A stretch of 64,000 nucleotides of DNA from Ascoidea tarda (nom. inval.) (taxonomy: Eukaryota; Ascomycota; Saccharomycetes; Ascoideales; Ascoideaceae). The stretch is taken from assembly GCA_030560485.1 (NCBI GenBank), contig JAKTTS010000004.1, positions 33,319 through 97,318 on the forward strand. The letters run 5' to 3'. Under the pieces are notes generated by a model that saw nothing but the letters and a program-made list of their open reading frames with translations, ran no database searches and had not been told where the DNA came from. Position numbers and translations under genes: made by a program. Below are positions 50,101 to 60,081 of this stretch, piece by piece (position 1 is the stretch's first letter; each line of letters starts with the position of its first letter).

Positions 50101-50667
50101 TTTATACTGCAAAATTTGAGATAGGTTTCTGTAATCACCAAAGGAGAACAAACGAATGGATTTGTTGGTTTTTTTTGAAATCCTGTAAATATCCAAATGG
50201 TTTTTAACATACAAAGAAATGTAAGCAGCTTTGTTGCCTGAAAAACCAGGTGGGATAGTAACGTAGGGTGACAAAAAATGTTTTGAAATGCCTTCCTGTA
50301 ATGATTTTTTGGAAGATAAATCTGTTTTTGAAATGCGAAATATTTTAGTGATACTATTAATAATTGGGGTTGAAAAGTCCTTATGGTTAGCATTAGCATT
50401 ATAGTAGAATGTAAACTTACCAAAAATTTCATCAGTGGTTATCTTGGTTGTTTTAGTGGACTTATTTGGCATGGTGGATTTCAAAGAACTAGTTGATGTC
50501 CTATTTAGGTCAATTTTTGGGGAAAAAATATTGTTATGATCAATATTGTTGGAAGTGATTTGGGGAGATTGTTCAAGTGATTTGTTCGATCTTTCATAAA
50601 ATTCCAGAGCTTTGGAAACAGAAGAAAATGGATTAGAGTAATCAGAATCAAAATCAAAATCAGACAT
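47137..50667 (-). CDS. NBR1-like ZZ-zinc-finger protein, possible autophagy receptor
   Basis: A protein of 1176 residues. Three ZZ-type zinc fingers are clear: about 390-455 (CDICCPKY with RYKCLECVDFDLCETC), about 583-640 (YCDNCNKDV with RFNCKICHDFDLCETC) and about 650-710 (FCDICDKKI with RYHCNDCHDFDLCGNC). A degenerate cysteine pair region (CLTCSICSN, FFCSDCFDK) lies between the first two. The N-terminal 80-200 could be a PB1-like domain (FTFYYNAN...SFIIFF), but this is weak. Residues about 825-965 form a long coiled coil. The C-terminus is acidic and contains YEIL (1163-1166), the pattern of an Atg8-interacting motif. Multiple ZZ fingers plus a C-terminal LIR are typical of NBR1-family selective autophagy receptors. 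The four-Trp domain of NBR1 was not seen. Cargo unknown. Confidence 0.7.
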   Translation of the reverse strand: MSDFDFDSDYSNPFSSVSKALEFYERSNKSLEQSPQITSNNIDHNNIFSPKIDLNRTSTSSLKSTMPNKSTKTTKITTDEIFGKFTFYYNANANHKDFSTPIINSITKIFRISKTDLSSKKSLQEGISKHFLSPYVTIPPGFSGNKAAYISLYVKNHLDIYRISKKTNKSIRLFSFGDYRNLSQILQYKDTLSFIIFFKNDKLVTSYVHEHILDKTNDMVGISPLPLLQMSQSISSDSTASGISIFHSPSFNNNTVNPDLIDTAEVGGSANLGLLFSQSSPASAPDSNLSNYLSNGKNTTQSAPESNFANLDIDSIPSKTEPLNLSHDSIEKLTQSILKNESFLTLKAELTNDISENILKKLSQTLSESTALASDNIINWKKVNNPGFLSHKNICCDICCPKYLEEDLSSPSINGTRYKCLECVDFDLCETCKETCDSECSTEPAENDSHTKYHDLLILPKSYYNVSQLSFSAHFQLAKVNSLKCLTCSICSNTISLLAYRYLTDDLDNQANTFFCSDCFDKTFDHQSPALRINLSKNKRKTDSICDHQKERSLNFECFSDPNNFTTVKPPSIPDTVFLRNFSSHYCDNCNKDVDDLRFNCKICHDFDLCETCYYQYLNDALSCPTIVSSFDHLQVHEMEILGKKINRALNDGKIYFCDICDKKIIKERYHCNDCHDFDLCGNCNWEFLKTAFSDLNSKNLQHKKTHNVSIFFNKEETQSKADSCKVKTNQINDGFYCGLAKTIKVQHADSHKMPFYDSLFSGDVDMFFDSNDEKLGAKIKSGSERSGIPKGNSESSPSKKDVSFLDFFDLNKNKKIVIDVDSAEMNNLINAQFLSLNSKVESNNALIFEKINSVSKELEKLSLSIDEKFATQNTKFQQNFKELESSIGSISDNLNTSDNEFKKQICEVKDNLNNDFSFVKTLINEQKETLSNLTISSAKMEEKFSNGNMLKKMEREKLESDLNTRANNNVDKSIETVDIYNGSEVEGNQVYQDVSVSNQYQNKKISKELIAASKPANYLIAANEKKKKNKDNDSLASTVVLPILPKESIIFSGESSFLSRQYEPSKTLKVSPQASVILRTQDEGDKADDEEDDDEIYNENFKSIIVTEDEKIGLIEGKSNLMDVDSLNQKDNYGSAYSSFEALGFTPSNNVNNEKVEDDSEYEILSVTDSDGELI

Positions 50668-51384
50668 AATACAATCCTTCAGCTATAGGAATTTTAGATA
50701 TCCCTTATATTTTTCGAGAAAATTAGTTGAAACTTTGATAAGATTGAGCTTTTTCAAAGTATTTCAGTCTTTATGGTGTCAAATGTAATAGAAAAACCTT
50801 TCAATTGAATCAGAATTAATACAAATGTATAATTTTTGATTGATGATTGATGATTAAGGAGTTGGATGGAAAAGGAGTGGAATATGGGACTTATATATAG
50901 ATTGTAGGGTGGCAAGGGAGTACATCATCTTATCACAGCCATTAAACTGACCAAAGCATTGGATTAGTTGCTTTTTCGCGGTGCTGACCGAATTTGATTA
51001 TGTAAAAAACGGGTGCTTGATTACTCTAAGTCAGGTGATATATTACTGGTTATGAACGGAAGTAAGGGTAGTTTTTGATGTTGATTTAAATGTTGGATGG
51101 ACGCTTAGCAATCAGCTGCCAAAAATAAAGCATAGATTAACAATAATGATTTGTGTTTTTCACTTTTCAAATTATCTGATTAATAATAGATTTAGCCCAA
51201 TTCTTATGAAACTGCTGTTTATCATGGCAGAAGATCATTAGTTGAGCAAGATAAGCTCAGATTGAGTTCATTAGCCATATCTTCACGTGACCTCTTTAAG
51301 CTGTGGATAGATTGTTGTATTAGTAACTTGAATATCACATGCGGAGCCAACCTGCAATAACCATCGTGAACCGCATAATTTGAG

Positions 51385-51409
51385 CTTATCGTGCAGCAAC
51401 AACGATAAG
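51385..51409. promoter_or_regulatory. Inverted GATAA pair
   Basis: CTTATCGT at 51385-51392 and its exact complement ACGATAAG at 51402-51409, separated by nine bases. Each arm contains a GATAA core, the site for GATA factors of nitrogen control (Gln3/Gat1 type). The symmetry could bind two molecules or fold as a hairpin. Function is inferred from motif and symmetry only. Confidence 0.45.
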
Positions 51410-52823
51410 AGCGAGTTTATTACAGAAAAACTGGATGGAACAATTCCACGGGCTTAATTTGTCAGGTAAAGGGTTGTCTTTGAATAATTAAGGAAAAGAA
51501 GTTTGCGTTGGTAAAAGTCATTACACATTTAGATATTACCGCTCTAAGGTTATAAGCAAAATTCAAATAGAACACAATCATTTATGAAGCTAAGCAATTG
51601 AAAGGAATGGCAAATCAATGCCATTTATTCGGTTTTTAGTACCTATTTATGAAAGGCCAATCTGAAATTGAACTTTTTAAATTCATTTATATGTATTTTC
51701 TGACAAAAAACACCCTTTGCCATAGAAATAATTGCTTTGCTATATTAATCTCTTTTTTTTTATCTTTCTTTTTTTTCTTTTTTTTTCATTCTTAAATTTT
51801 ATTGGATTTTACTAGATTTTTCTGGGGTTTTTACAATAGATTACAATATAAATCCGAAATAATCGGTATGGTTATTAACTGCAATTCCAACTCTGCAATA
51901 TAAATTTGTTTGTTTTGATTGATTTCTGCTAATTGCTTCCCAAGTAATAACAGTAGTAGTATGAGGGAAGCCAGTAGTTGCTAAAAATCAATAAGAAATT
52001 TATAGAACTGCTGGCATTAACGGCCTTTTTTTTTTTTTTTGAGAAGTAAATAGTTCAATCAATCATTCCTCTAAGATTGAAACCGGTATAATTACATGAA
52101 GGATCAATATAGTTGAAAAATTATACCATTAACAAGCCTGTTTAATTTAAGTAGTAAAATAAAATTGTTTGTGATAAACTACAATTCAAAGTAAAAAAAC
52201 ACAATATAAATTCACATTGTGCTGTTTTCGGATGAAAACTTAAAAATAATGAAAATAAACAAACAAAAGCAATTAATTAATTAAGTGGTTAATACTCAAA
52301 GCTAAAGAGAATACATTTAAAATATTTCATTAAACAATTACCTTAAATTAAATTGATATCCTGTAAGCATGGAATTTACATGGCCTTTAAAATGTATCTG
52401 GAAGGCTATCTTCAAACACTGCAGCATATAATTTAATTTTTAAAACAAAGGATGCAAAACAAGATGCCTAAGCGAATAAACATTCAATCAAAAGTGTTAT
52501 TATATATATAGGGCCTTGCCAATATCTGTTTAAAGTCCTTTCAAATCCTTTCAAATTCTTTTAGAACCTTTCAAATCTGTTCTGCTTTGATGTTTCTTCA
52601 TTTTTTGCAGAACATTCTATCCCAAGTCGGAAGCCAAAAAAAGAGGAAAAGTCATGTTATGTGATCCGGCTAATACCAATGTTTTGATGAGTTTGGTAAT
52701 GTTACTTGTGCATACTGCATACATACTTTGAATGCTAATAATGCCAATAGTCTGAGTATTGTCACTAACGTTGGTGATGTTATACGATATCTGCGTACAT
52801 ACCGTAACAACAACGCCCCGAGT

Positions 52824-52846
52824 TGGCACATGACATGCATGTGCCA
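52824..52846. promoter_or_regulatory. 9-bp inverted repeat TGGCACATG / CATGTGCCA
   Basis: TGGCACATG at 52824-52832 and CATGTGCCA at 52838-52846 are perfect complements around a 5-base spacer. A further CATGTGAC follows at about 52850. It lies in a GC-rich patch about 1.5 kb before the Myb/SANT-like gene. It looks like a dimeric-factor site; no factor is identified. Confidence 0.45.
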
Positions 52847-54367
52847 GAGTCATGTGACAAAGGGATCTGAACTTGCAATTTGTGTCTCACTCGTTGTGGA
52901 CTCCTCAGGATTTCCCTGAGTGAAACAGTATACAACTGGATGGCTTTTGTAAATGAACTTTTGAGACCTGTTGCTCAGCAGAGAATAGACAATTCCTCTA
53001 ATTAACAGGTCTTTTCTGAAGGAACCAAGCGCTTTTATAGTTGGTTATATTTGGTTTTTTATTTTCTCATGTTAATACGTCGCTGGAAAAAACCAGTGGT
53101 AGAAAATAAGTTGATCAAGATATTTTGATCCAGCACACAAAAGAAACAAATTTACGGCAACTTCTCCAATTAGCTTGTTTGTGATATTTTATTTCAACCA
53201 ACAGCAGCAATCATCCAGTCCAAAATAGATCTACGGGCTATCGTCGCGTGTGATTGGCTGGAAAGAATAGACGTTGTGCGATTGGCACCACATACGAGGG
53301 CACAAATGCTTTTCTCAGCGTGTATGCGTACCCTCAGGCGCTTTCATGCATAACGAATTGATGTTAGGCACAGCAGTGCGGGTGGAAAGCAACATCACAG
53401 TTCAGGTATTACTTGCCGTTTATCAGAATAACACAATTAGGTCAACCACAGCAGAAGCTCAACACAGGTATTATACCAGAATCGCTAAATAATAGCACCA
53501 GAAATCCATTTTATGGTTTTGGCTTTATGTTTTACGACCCGTGCTTTATGCTTTATGCTTTCTGATTAGAGTTTGTATTTTATCGTTCATACTTTATAAC
53601 CAAAACAGAAAATTATCTCCTTTCTAATCTTTTTGGGAATTCAATTTTATTTTTTTTGGATTTAACTTGGTTTAATTTGATAATAAAATCAGATCTTAAA
53701 AGGATCTCGTTTTTTTCTTGATTATCGTTTTTGGACTTTTGAACAGTCTATGAAAAACTATGATTCTTATTTCTTGATCTTGGTATACACATAATAGGAC
53801 TCCAAATATCTTTATTCATTTGGAATATTATTTATTCTGTTTAATATTATTTTCTCTTATATTGCATTGTTTTATTCTACTTTCCTTGATTTTATGTTGG
53901 AACTTTATACATTTTTTTTTAAAATCACTTTAACAAAATTCACAGATTCAAAGTTTATCTTTTTATAAGTTTAGAACTACTAATTTCCATCTCTCTTTTG
54001 GCTTTTCACTTACTATTTTGTTTTTATTTCCATATTATGATAAATTAAAATTTTATTATAAATACCTAATCATATTCCTTTATTTAGAAGTCTCAATCAA
54101 TTGAATTGTATTTTTAAAATCTTCCTATCCTATTATAAATTAGAACACCATATACTTTATTTTCGTTTATTCATGTTATTTTAGTATATATTATCATTCT
54201 TATCCACTTTTTTACTTTCATACACATCAAAAATCATCATCCAATCATTATACTATCACTATTACTATCATTGTTATTGCCTATAATTCTCTAATCAAGA
54301 TCCTTGTTTACAATTATAAAGCCAATACCACCCACCACTATTAGTATCCAACACCTTTCAATATATA

Positions 54368-55056
54368 ATGGCTCAGGGAAAAGCTCTTTCAGTCCAAGAT
54401 CATTCAAGGTGGACAACTGAAATGAAATTAAATTTTATAAAACTTTTATTAAACGAACTAATAACAATAGACATATCCCCAAACTCAAAGGATTTTCCCA
54501 GATCTTCTTATATCAATGTTAAAAATAAAATGACTGACTATTATCCTGAGTTATCAACAAAATTTGAAGTCAAAAAACTAAGAGCTGAGCTACATAAAGT
54601 TGTAAGTATTAATACAGCTTCAATAATTAAAAGACAAAAAAAAAAGAAAGAAATTACTCAAATTTCTTTAATTTGCTTTTTCTGTTTACTAACTGAAACA
54701 TATTTACATATTCACTCTTCTTTTCTTCCCCTTCTATTATCTATTAGATCGCTCATGAACATGATACTTTCGTTCTACTTCAAGAAATAAGCTCTACTTT
54801 GGAATTCACTTATGATTCAATGAATAACTGTTTCACAATAAATTTAAATCATTTTGATAAAATTGATAATTTGGATCAAAACACTATCGATCCAAATTTT
54901 AATAAAAATTCACCCTTTCTAAATCACCGACATATTGGCGATATTAAATTTATTTTGAACAAAAAAAAACATTTAATCTTGAAACTAAGCAAAAAAAATA
55001 AATCTGAATATCTATTTCTCTATGATAAATATATTTACCCAAAATTCAATAATAAT

Positions 55057-55113
<57 letters not shown>

Positions 55114-56661
55114 CAAAATAATACTTCCAATAATAATTCTAGTATAACAACTGCTGATCACAATCCACACAACAGTATTAACAGCAACTTCAATAATATC
55201 GCCAACATTGGTGATATAAATGGAATCAATAATATTAACAACATTAATGCTATAAATAACTTGAACAATATGAATAATATCAACAACTTAAACGCTCTAA
55301 ATGCTCTAAATAATATCAGCAACTTCAATAATTTAGGTATAAGTACTTTGAATAATTTAAACAACATCAACAATATATCTCATTTGAACACTATTAGTAA
55401 TATCAACAGCCTTAATAATGTCAGCAACTCCAATAACATAGACAGTTTAGGTAGCTTCAATGGTATTACTACAGAACCCTTTGCAATAAACAGCAACAGT
55501 AGTAGCAATAGCATAATGCTAACAAGTGGTACTTCAAGTTCAGTTTTATCTACACCTATCTCACTATCTTATGACGGAACAACTGGTTTATTTGGTAACG
55601 ATAATGACTATCTTGGTTCTAGTCAGTCTAACCAGTGTCTTTCAAAATCTGTTGTTAGCAACTATGATGTTTCATCAGGAAACAGTTCATCATCAACGAA
55701 TATAAGTTCAAATACAAACACAACTGCAAATAGTGTAAATGATTCCACTTATGAGAACAGAACAAGTATAACTTCTTCCGCTGGAACATACAGCACCATT
55801 AACATTGATCCATTTCCAAACGATTCTACTCTTGAAACTCAACTATCATATCCCCAGCAAACTGCTTCAAGCAATTTATTTTTTCAACCAGCATCAAATA
55901 ATTTAAACTCCATTCAAATATCACCTCAACAACCCTTTCTAAATCCATTTCACCAGCAACAGCAGAATTTCTTATTACAGTCTCAGATAAATGCTAATAA
56001 TCGTATTTCTGGTGGTTTAGAAGAAGACTCCCAAAAGCACTCAATCAATAATAACGAATTTACTACTCCCATATTAACATCTAATAACATTATTACAGAA
56101 TGCAATTTGATGAATAATTCTAACCCATACCAGAAAAGAATTTTCAGCAATGATGTTAAAATTAATAACAGTATCAGCAAGAACCAGAAGAAAATTTCAA
56201 AACCAATGTCGTATGCACAACTCAAAAATCAGTATCATTTGACTTTAGAAACTTTTAAAAACTACTTAAAACACGATAAGAATAACTATAAAATTGCCAG
56301 TGATATTGTTATGGATTTAATTTTTCGAAAAATAATTCCTTCAAATTTGTTAATGAAAATTTCTAAAGAAATTGAGAATAATGTTGTTTTTCACAATTTC
56401 ATAATTAGCAGTAATTACTCATTGGATGAAAAACTGAATTTTATTCTAAACTATTTGGCAAGAAAATCCATTAATGATGAATCCAATAGCGGGAAAAATG
56501 TTAATTCCTTTTGCAATGATAATAGCACAATTAATGTTACAGGAGAGTCGAAAAGTAGAAATAATAGTTTTTGTAATACAGAAAATATCAAACAACATTC
56601 AGCGAATAACAAAGTTGGTTGTATAATAAATGAAGCTGAAACTGGAAACGAAATCAAATAA
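54368..56661 (+). CDS. Myb/SANT-like domain protein with Asn-rich middle, spliced
   Basis: join(54368..54601, 54748..56661), 715 residues. Exon 1 ends KKLRAELHKV and exon 2 continues IAHEHDTFVLLQEISSTLEF; neither part alone keeps the domain. Residues about 13-105 have the layout of a Myb/SANT-like DNA-binding domain: RWTTEMKLNFIKLLLNEL, then YINVKNKMTDYYPELSTKFEVKKL, then FVLLQEISSTLEFTYD. A 22-Asn run (55048-55113) and a long tract where Ile/Leu alternates with Asn-Asn follow, then a Ser/Asn/Gln-rich region. Near residue 610 a helical piece (MSYAQLKNQYHLTLETFKNYL) and DIVMDLIFRKIIPSNLLMKI may be a second folded unit. Probably a transcriptional regulator; the target and name are unknown. Confidence 0.75.
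54602..54747 (+). other. Intron in Myb/SANT-like gene
   Basis: A 146-base intron with donor GTAAGT (54602-54607), the perfect branch sequence TACTAAC (54687-54693) and acceptor CTATTAG ending at 54747. It is phase 0. Without splicing, exon 1 would run into an unrelated Lys/Phe-rich tail and stop at 54790. Confidence 0.92.
55048..55113 (+). repeat. AAC/AAT trinucleotide tract coding poly-Asn
   Basis: Three AAT, eighteen AAC and one AAT codons in a row encode 22 asparagines. Near-uniform AAC use indicates a slippage-prone microsatellite likely to vary between strains. It lies inside the Myb/SANT-like gene, after the DNA-binding domain. Confidence 0.95.
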
Positions 56662-58613
56662 GTTTTTTTTTTAATAGAAATTGTTTTTTTAATTTTTAAT
56701 TTCTAATTTTTAGATTTATATTTTTGTTATTAATTTTTTGATGGCTTGTTTTTTTCACTTTGTTCATTTTATCACCTGTTTAGTTTTATTCTTTATTTAT
56801 TTTTTATTGTATTTTTATTCAATTGCTTTCTTCATGTTGATATTTTTTATTTCTTATGATTAATGTTTGAAATCAGGCTGGTGTATTTTTATGTTAATTT
56901 GTTTAAACTTATTTTCATCTATTTTTTTAACCATTGACATTGAATTCTTTTTTATTCTTTGTATAGCTTTATAATTGTATGATTATATTTTTTTTTTTAC
57001 TTGATAAGAAAGTGTCTTACAACATGATAACATGATACGATCATTTTAGCTTTAGTCAAGAGCTCCAAAATTGCATTAAAATTAATAAATCAGTATTTGG
57101 GGAACAAAGACAAAAACTAATCAAAAAATCGACAAAAGAAATGAAATTTCTAAATTGAGGTCGTGTTTGAATTAAATTGTTTTACAAAAACTGGAATAGA
57201 AATATAATCCAAACACCAGACAAATAAAAGAATTTTGGAAATCTCAAGGCTGTTAGAACTATAAAATAATAAGAATAATTTCAAATAATATTCTTACAAA
57301 ATAAATTAACTTTGGTTTGTATGCTTTGTTTTGTTCTGATAAACAAAAAAAAGAAACTGCAACGAATACTCAAATAGATTAAAATAGCATAAAATATAAT
57401 TTCAAAAAACAAAACGAGAAAAGGTTAATGAAGTTTAAATTAAATTTAAACACTCAATCATCATTATGTAGTATAGAATCACAAGAATTACAGCTAAAGA
57501 ATAGTAAATTAGAACACAGTAATCTGAACAGTAATTCTCAAAATTTTCAATAATTTACGTTTCTAAATATACAAAGAGTCAAGTAAAATCAAAACCCTAA
57601 TAGCGAACATCCAATATCAAGGCATAGATTAGAATATATAATTGGAAGCGTTAAGAAAGCAAAAAGTAACAGACACTATTTAGTCAAACAAACAGTTCTT
57701 TTATAAAATAAAATGTACCTTATCAGGTTGATAAACATGTTTGATCTTGTCGAAGTTGGTTTTTCACTCATTAAATCAAGGTTTTTAAACGTATTAATTT
57801 TTTATTTGATTTAAAAAATATTTAAAATAATTGAATTGAAAATTGTTAAAATTCAAGAAATTACAAAGAAACGCAAAGTAAAAGCTTTAGATGTGTGGAG
57901 ACTAATGTCATGGTAAGAATAGGCTCAAATAAAGTAAAATATGAGATTAAGCACAGTCAATAGTTTAGTAGCAAAATACAAATTCAATAAAAAGGAACTG
58001 AAAAGTATATTCAATTAAAATTCGAACATATCTATTGTTTTGAAATTAATCTATAGATAGACTACTACGATACTCTCTTATGTTATTAAATAAAACAAAA
58101 AATTATAAGCTAAAGAAAAAGTCAATGAACCGATAAGTAAAATGTGCCGTTGGAAATAGGCAAAATTTAGGAGAAAAGAGGACGTTTCCCAAAATACTTA
58201 AAACAATTGAGAGACGTTTGACTATATCGACAAAAATAGGGACTAATTTTATTTTTGTATATCAAATACGCTGAAAAATAAAACTATTGAGCAGAATCTA
58301 TCAAATTATTATCCATAGAATGTGTAACTACAAAGTTAATGCAATTATCAAGAAATATTCTTCAATTGATTTTATCAGTTCTAGGCGAGTCTGGTACATG
58401 GCACTCTTTTGTCATTGAAAAATTAATTTCAAGCAATATACTGACTAAACATGTTTTTCATAACTCATCCTTAAGAATCAATAGAGAACATGATTGATAA
58501 GAGAGATCAGTTTGACAGAGGTTAATGATTGTTTGGAAAGATAACCCAAACCACTCATGTAAGAGCCAGAACTTTATCCCACAGGTCTTCCAAAGGTTGG
58601 ATGTACGGGACTC

Positions 58614-58658
58614 GCCAAATGGCCCAGACTTCCGGATATCCGGAGCTGGGCTATTGGC
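58614..58658. repeat. 45-base inverted repeat with central 14-base palindrome
   Basis: The centre TCCGGATATCCGGA (58631-58644) is a perfect palindrome. Flanking GCCCAG (58622-58627) pairs with CTGGGC (58646-58651), and outer GCCAA (58614-58618) pairs with TTGGC (58654-58658), with only single-base bulges between. It would fold into a long GC-rich hairpin in an AT-rich area. The symmetry explains why frames are open on both strands here. Confidence 0.75.
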
Positions 58659-59462
58659 TGCACATGCAAGGCACTGCCAAATCATGCTTTCAAGTTCGAC
58701 CAGAGAAGGCTCGTTTTGTCTACATCTCTGACATAGGACTATTATGATTTGGGAGTAATATAGGTTTTCATAATGGTATCGCAAAATTCTCAGCCAAACT
58801 TGTTGCAAATACACCAAAAATATATATTCAATGAAAAAATTTTTAAGAGGTCTGGTATAGGCTGCTTTTCAGGTGGTTTCGATCGGTAGAGAGTATTTTT
58901 TAACTAGAAATGAGTTTTTCTGGGTTTAAGATATCAAAAACAGAATGAATTATTTTTATTAAATTATTCATATTGGAATTTTTTGTCATGTATTGTACTA
59001 AGCCAACCATTTTAGCTTAAACCAGAATTCAAACTTAACAATATTATTAATTCTAGTAGCTAAGTCTTAGTTCTTTCAGCGGGAATACCTAGAATGTAAC
59101 TCTTTATAGTGTTTGCTCACTTTGATTTTGGAACTTTTTGAGTTTAAATAAAACCTTTGCTGTTTTAAATATCGGAATCTTTTGAAAAAGTTTTCTTGTG
59201 ATAATCCATTCTATTATGTTTTATTCAAATATACACAATACTTTTTCGATTTGACCCAAAGTGGATTTCTGCAGCTCGTATAATTCTTGATTATTATGTC
59301 AGTTGAATATCAATTTTTATATTAGTTTTTGATCAGTATTATTTAAGAAATACATACCAAACTCATGAATATTATCAAAACATACAAAAAGAATATATTA
59401 CAACTTGAATTTTAAAAACAGTTTGGTGATTCTATGATATCGGTTATCACTTTGGCTGTAGT

Positions 59463-60081
59463 TTATGATTTCCAATATCTGTGTACCCCATCGGCCTGCA
59501 TTTCCCATTCAGAAATCCGAGGGTTCAGGTACCAAACCCTACCAATCATCAAAAAATTACAAGCAAATCATGTGATATCCTGCTACTTTGCGTCAATAGT
59601 TGGAGGAACAAAAACTCTCCAATTAAAGTTGGTTTTTGCAGTGTTGTTAAAGCTAACTTCCCATCTTCCTTTTAAGTATATCGTGGGTTTTAGAGTGATT
59701 CTGGTGAGTATCAGTGCTCTTAGTAATTCCATCACTATTGATGAATTGTTTGGTAACATCTAAGTGATGCTGGTTCCACATTTGCAAGCGAATTTCAATC
59801 AAAAGATACCATGAACTGAACTTGCTGAAAAAATACAATCTGTCGTTAGAACCAAAAGGTTGCTTTATTGAATAGTTTTTCTTAGTCTTCTGATGAAAAT
59901 TTCTAACAAAAGTCACGATGTTCCAAATCAATTTACTTTTATTGAGTGATATATTAGCACTGATTCTAGGCAATAATATACATAAAACGAAGAGATTTTC
60001 GACTTTCTTTGATTGTGAACAGAAGCAGGTAATATTCAAGTGTTTAGAAAACCATATAATTCTTCTTGACCAAAAACACAT
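59463..60081 (-). pseudogene. Possible decayed reading frame
   Basis: A 142-codon minus-strand frame (60081 to 59653; it is open about 60 bases further upstream without ATG) ends at a stop. One base out of register, another open stretch continues (EVSFNNTAKTNFNWRVFVPP), then two closely spaced stops, then IGRVWYLNPRISEWEMQADG to 59463. The amino acid make-up, with several Trp and few Asn repeats, looks more protein-like than the flanks. I do not recognise the family and saw no transposase or reverse-transcriptase motif. A plus-strand frame (59434-59763) overlaps it and is an alternative reading. It may be chance. Confidence 0.25.

Larger units (their letters stand above)
50668..54367. promoter_or_regulatory. 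3.7-kb divergent gene-poor region upstream of the Myb/SANT-like gene
   Basis: No credible gene; the longest frames are under 80 codons and lack domains. AT-rich sequence alternates with small GC-rich patches (about 51290-51440, 52800-52910, 53220-53350). Sites seen: CACGTG at 51284-51289; GATAAG at 51250-51255; an inverted pair of GATAA elements at 51385-51409; a 9-bp inverted repeat at 52824-52846; and a CTTTATG iteration near 53525-53560. A TATATATA lies at 52501-52509. Long pyrimidine/T runs occur near 51750-51785 and 52030. The length is typical of promoters of regulatory genes in some yeasts, but I cannot tell which flanking gene uses it. Confidence 0.5.

Noticed and set aside
58690-58705. 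B-box-like AAGTTCGACCAG
   Set aside because: No A box at the right distance and no acceptor stem.
58458-58817. 119-codon minus-strand frame and two overlapping plus-strand frames
   Set aside because: They cover the inverted repeat, whose symmetry and GC content open frames on both strands; no family recognised.
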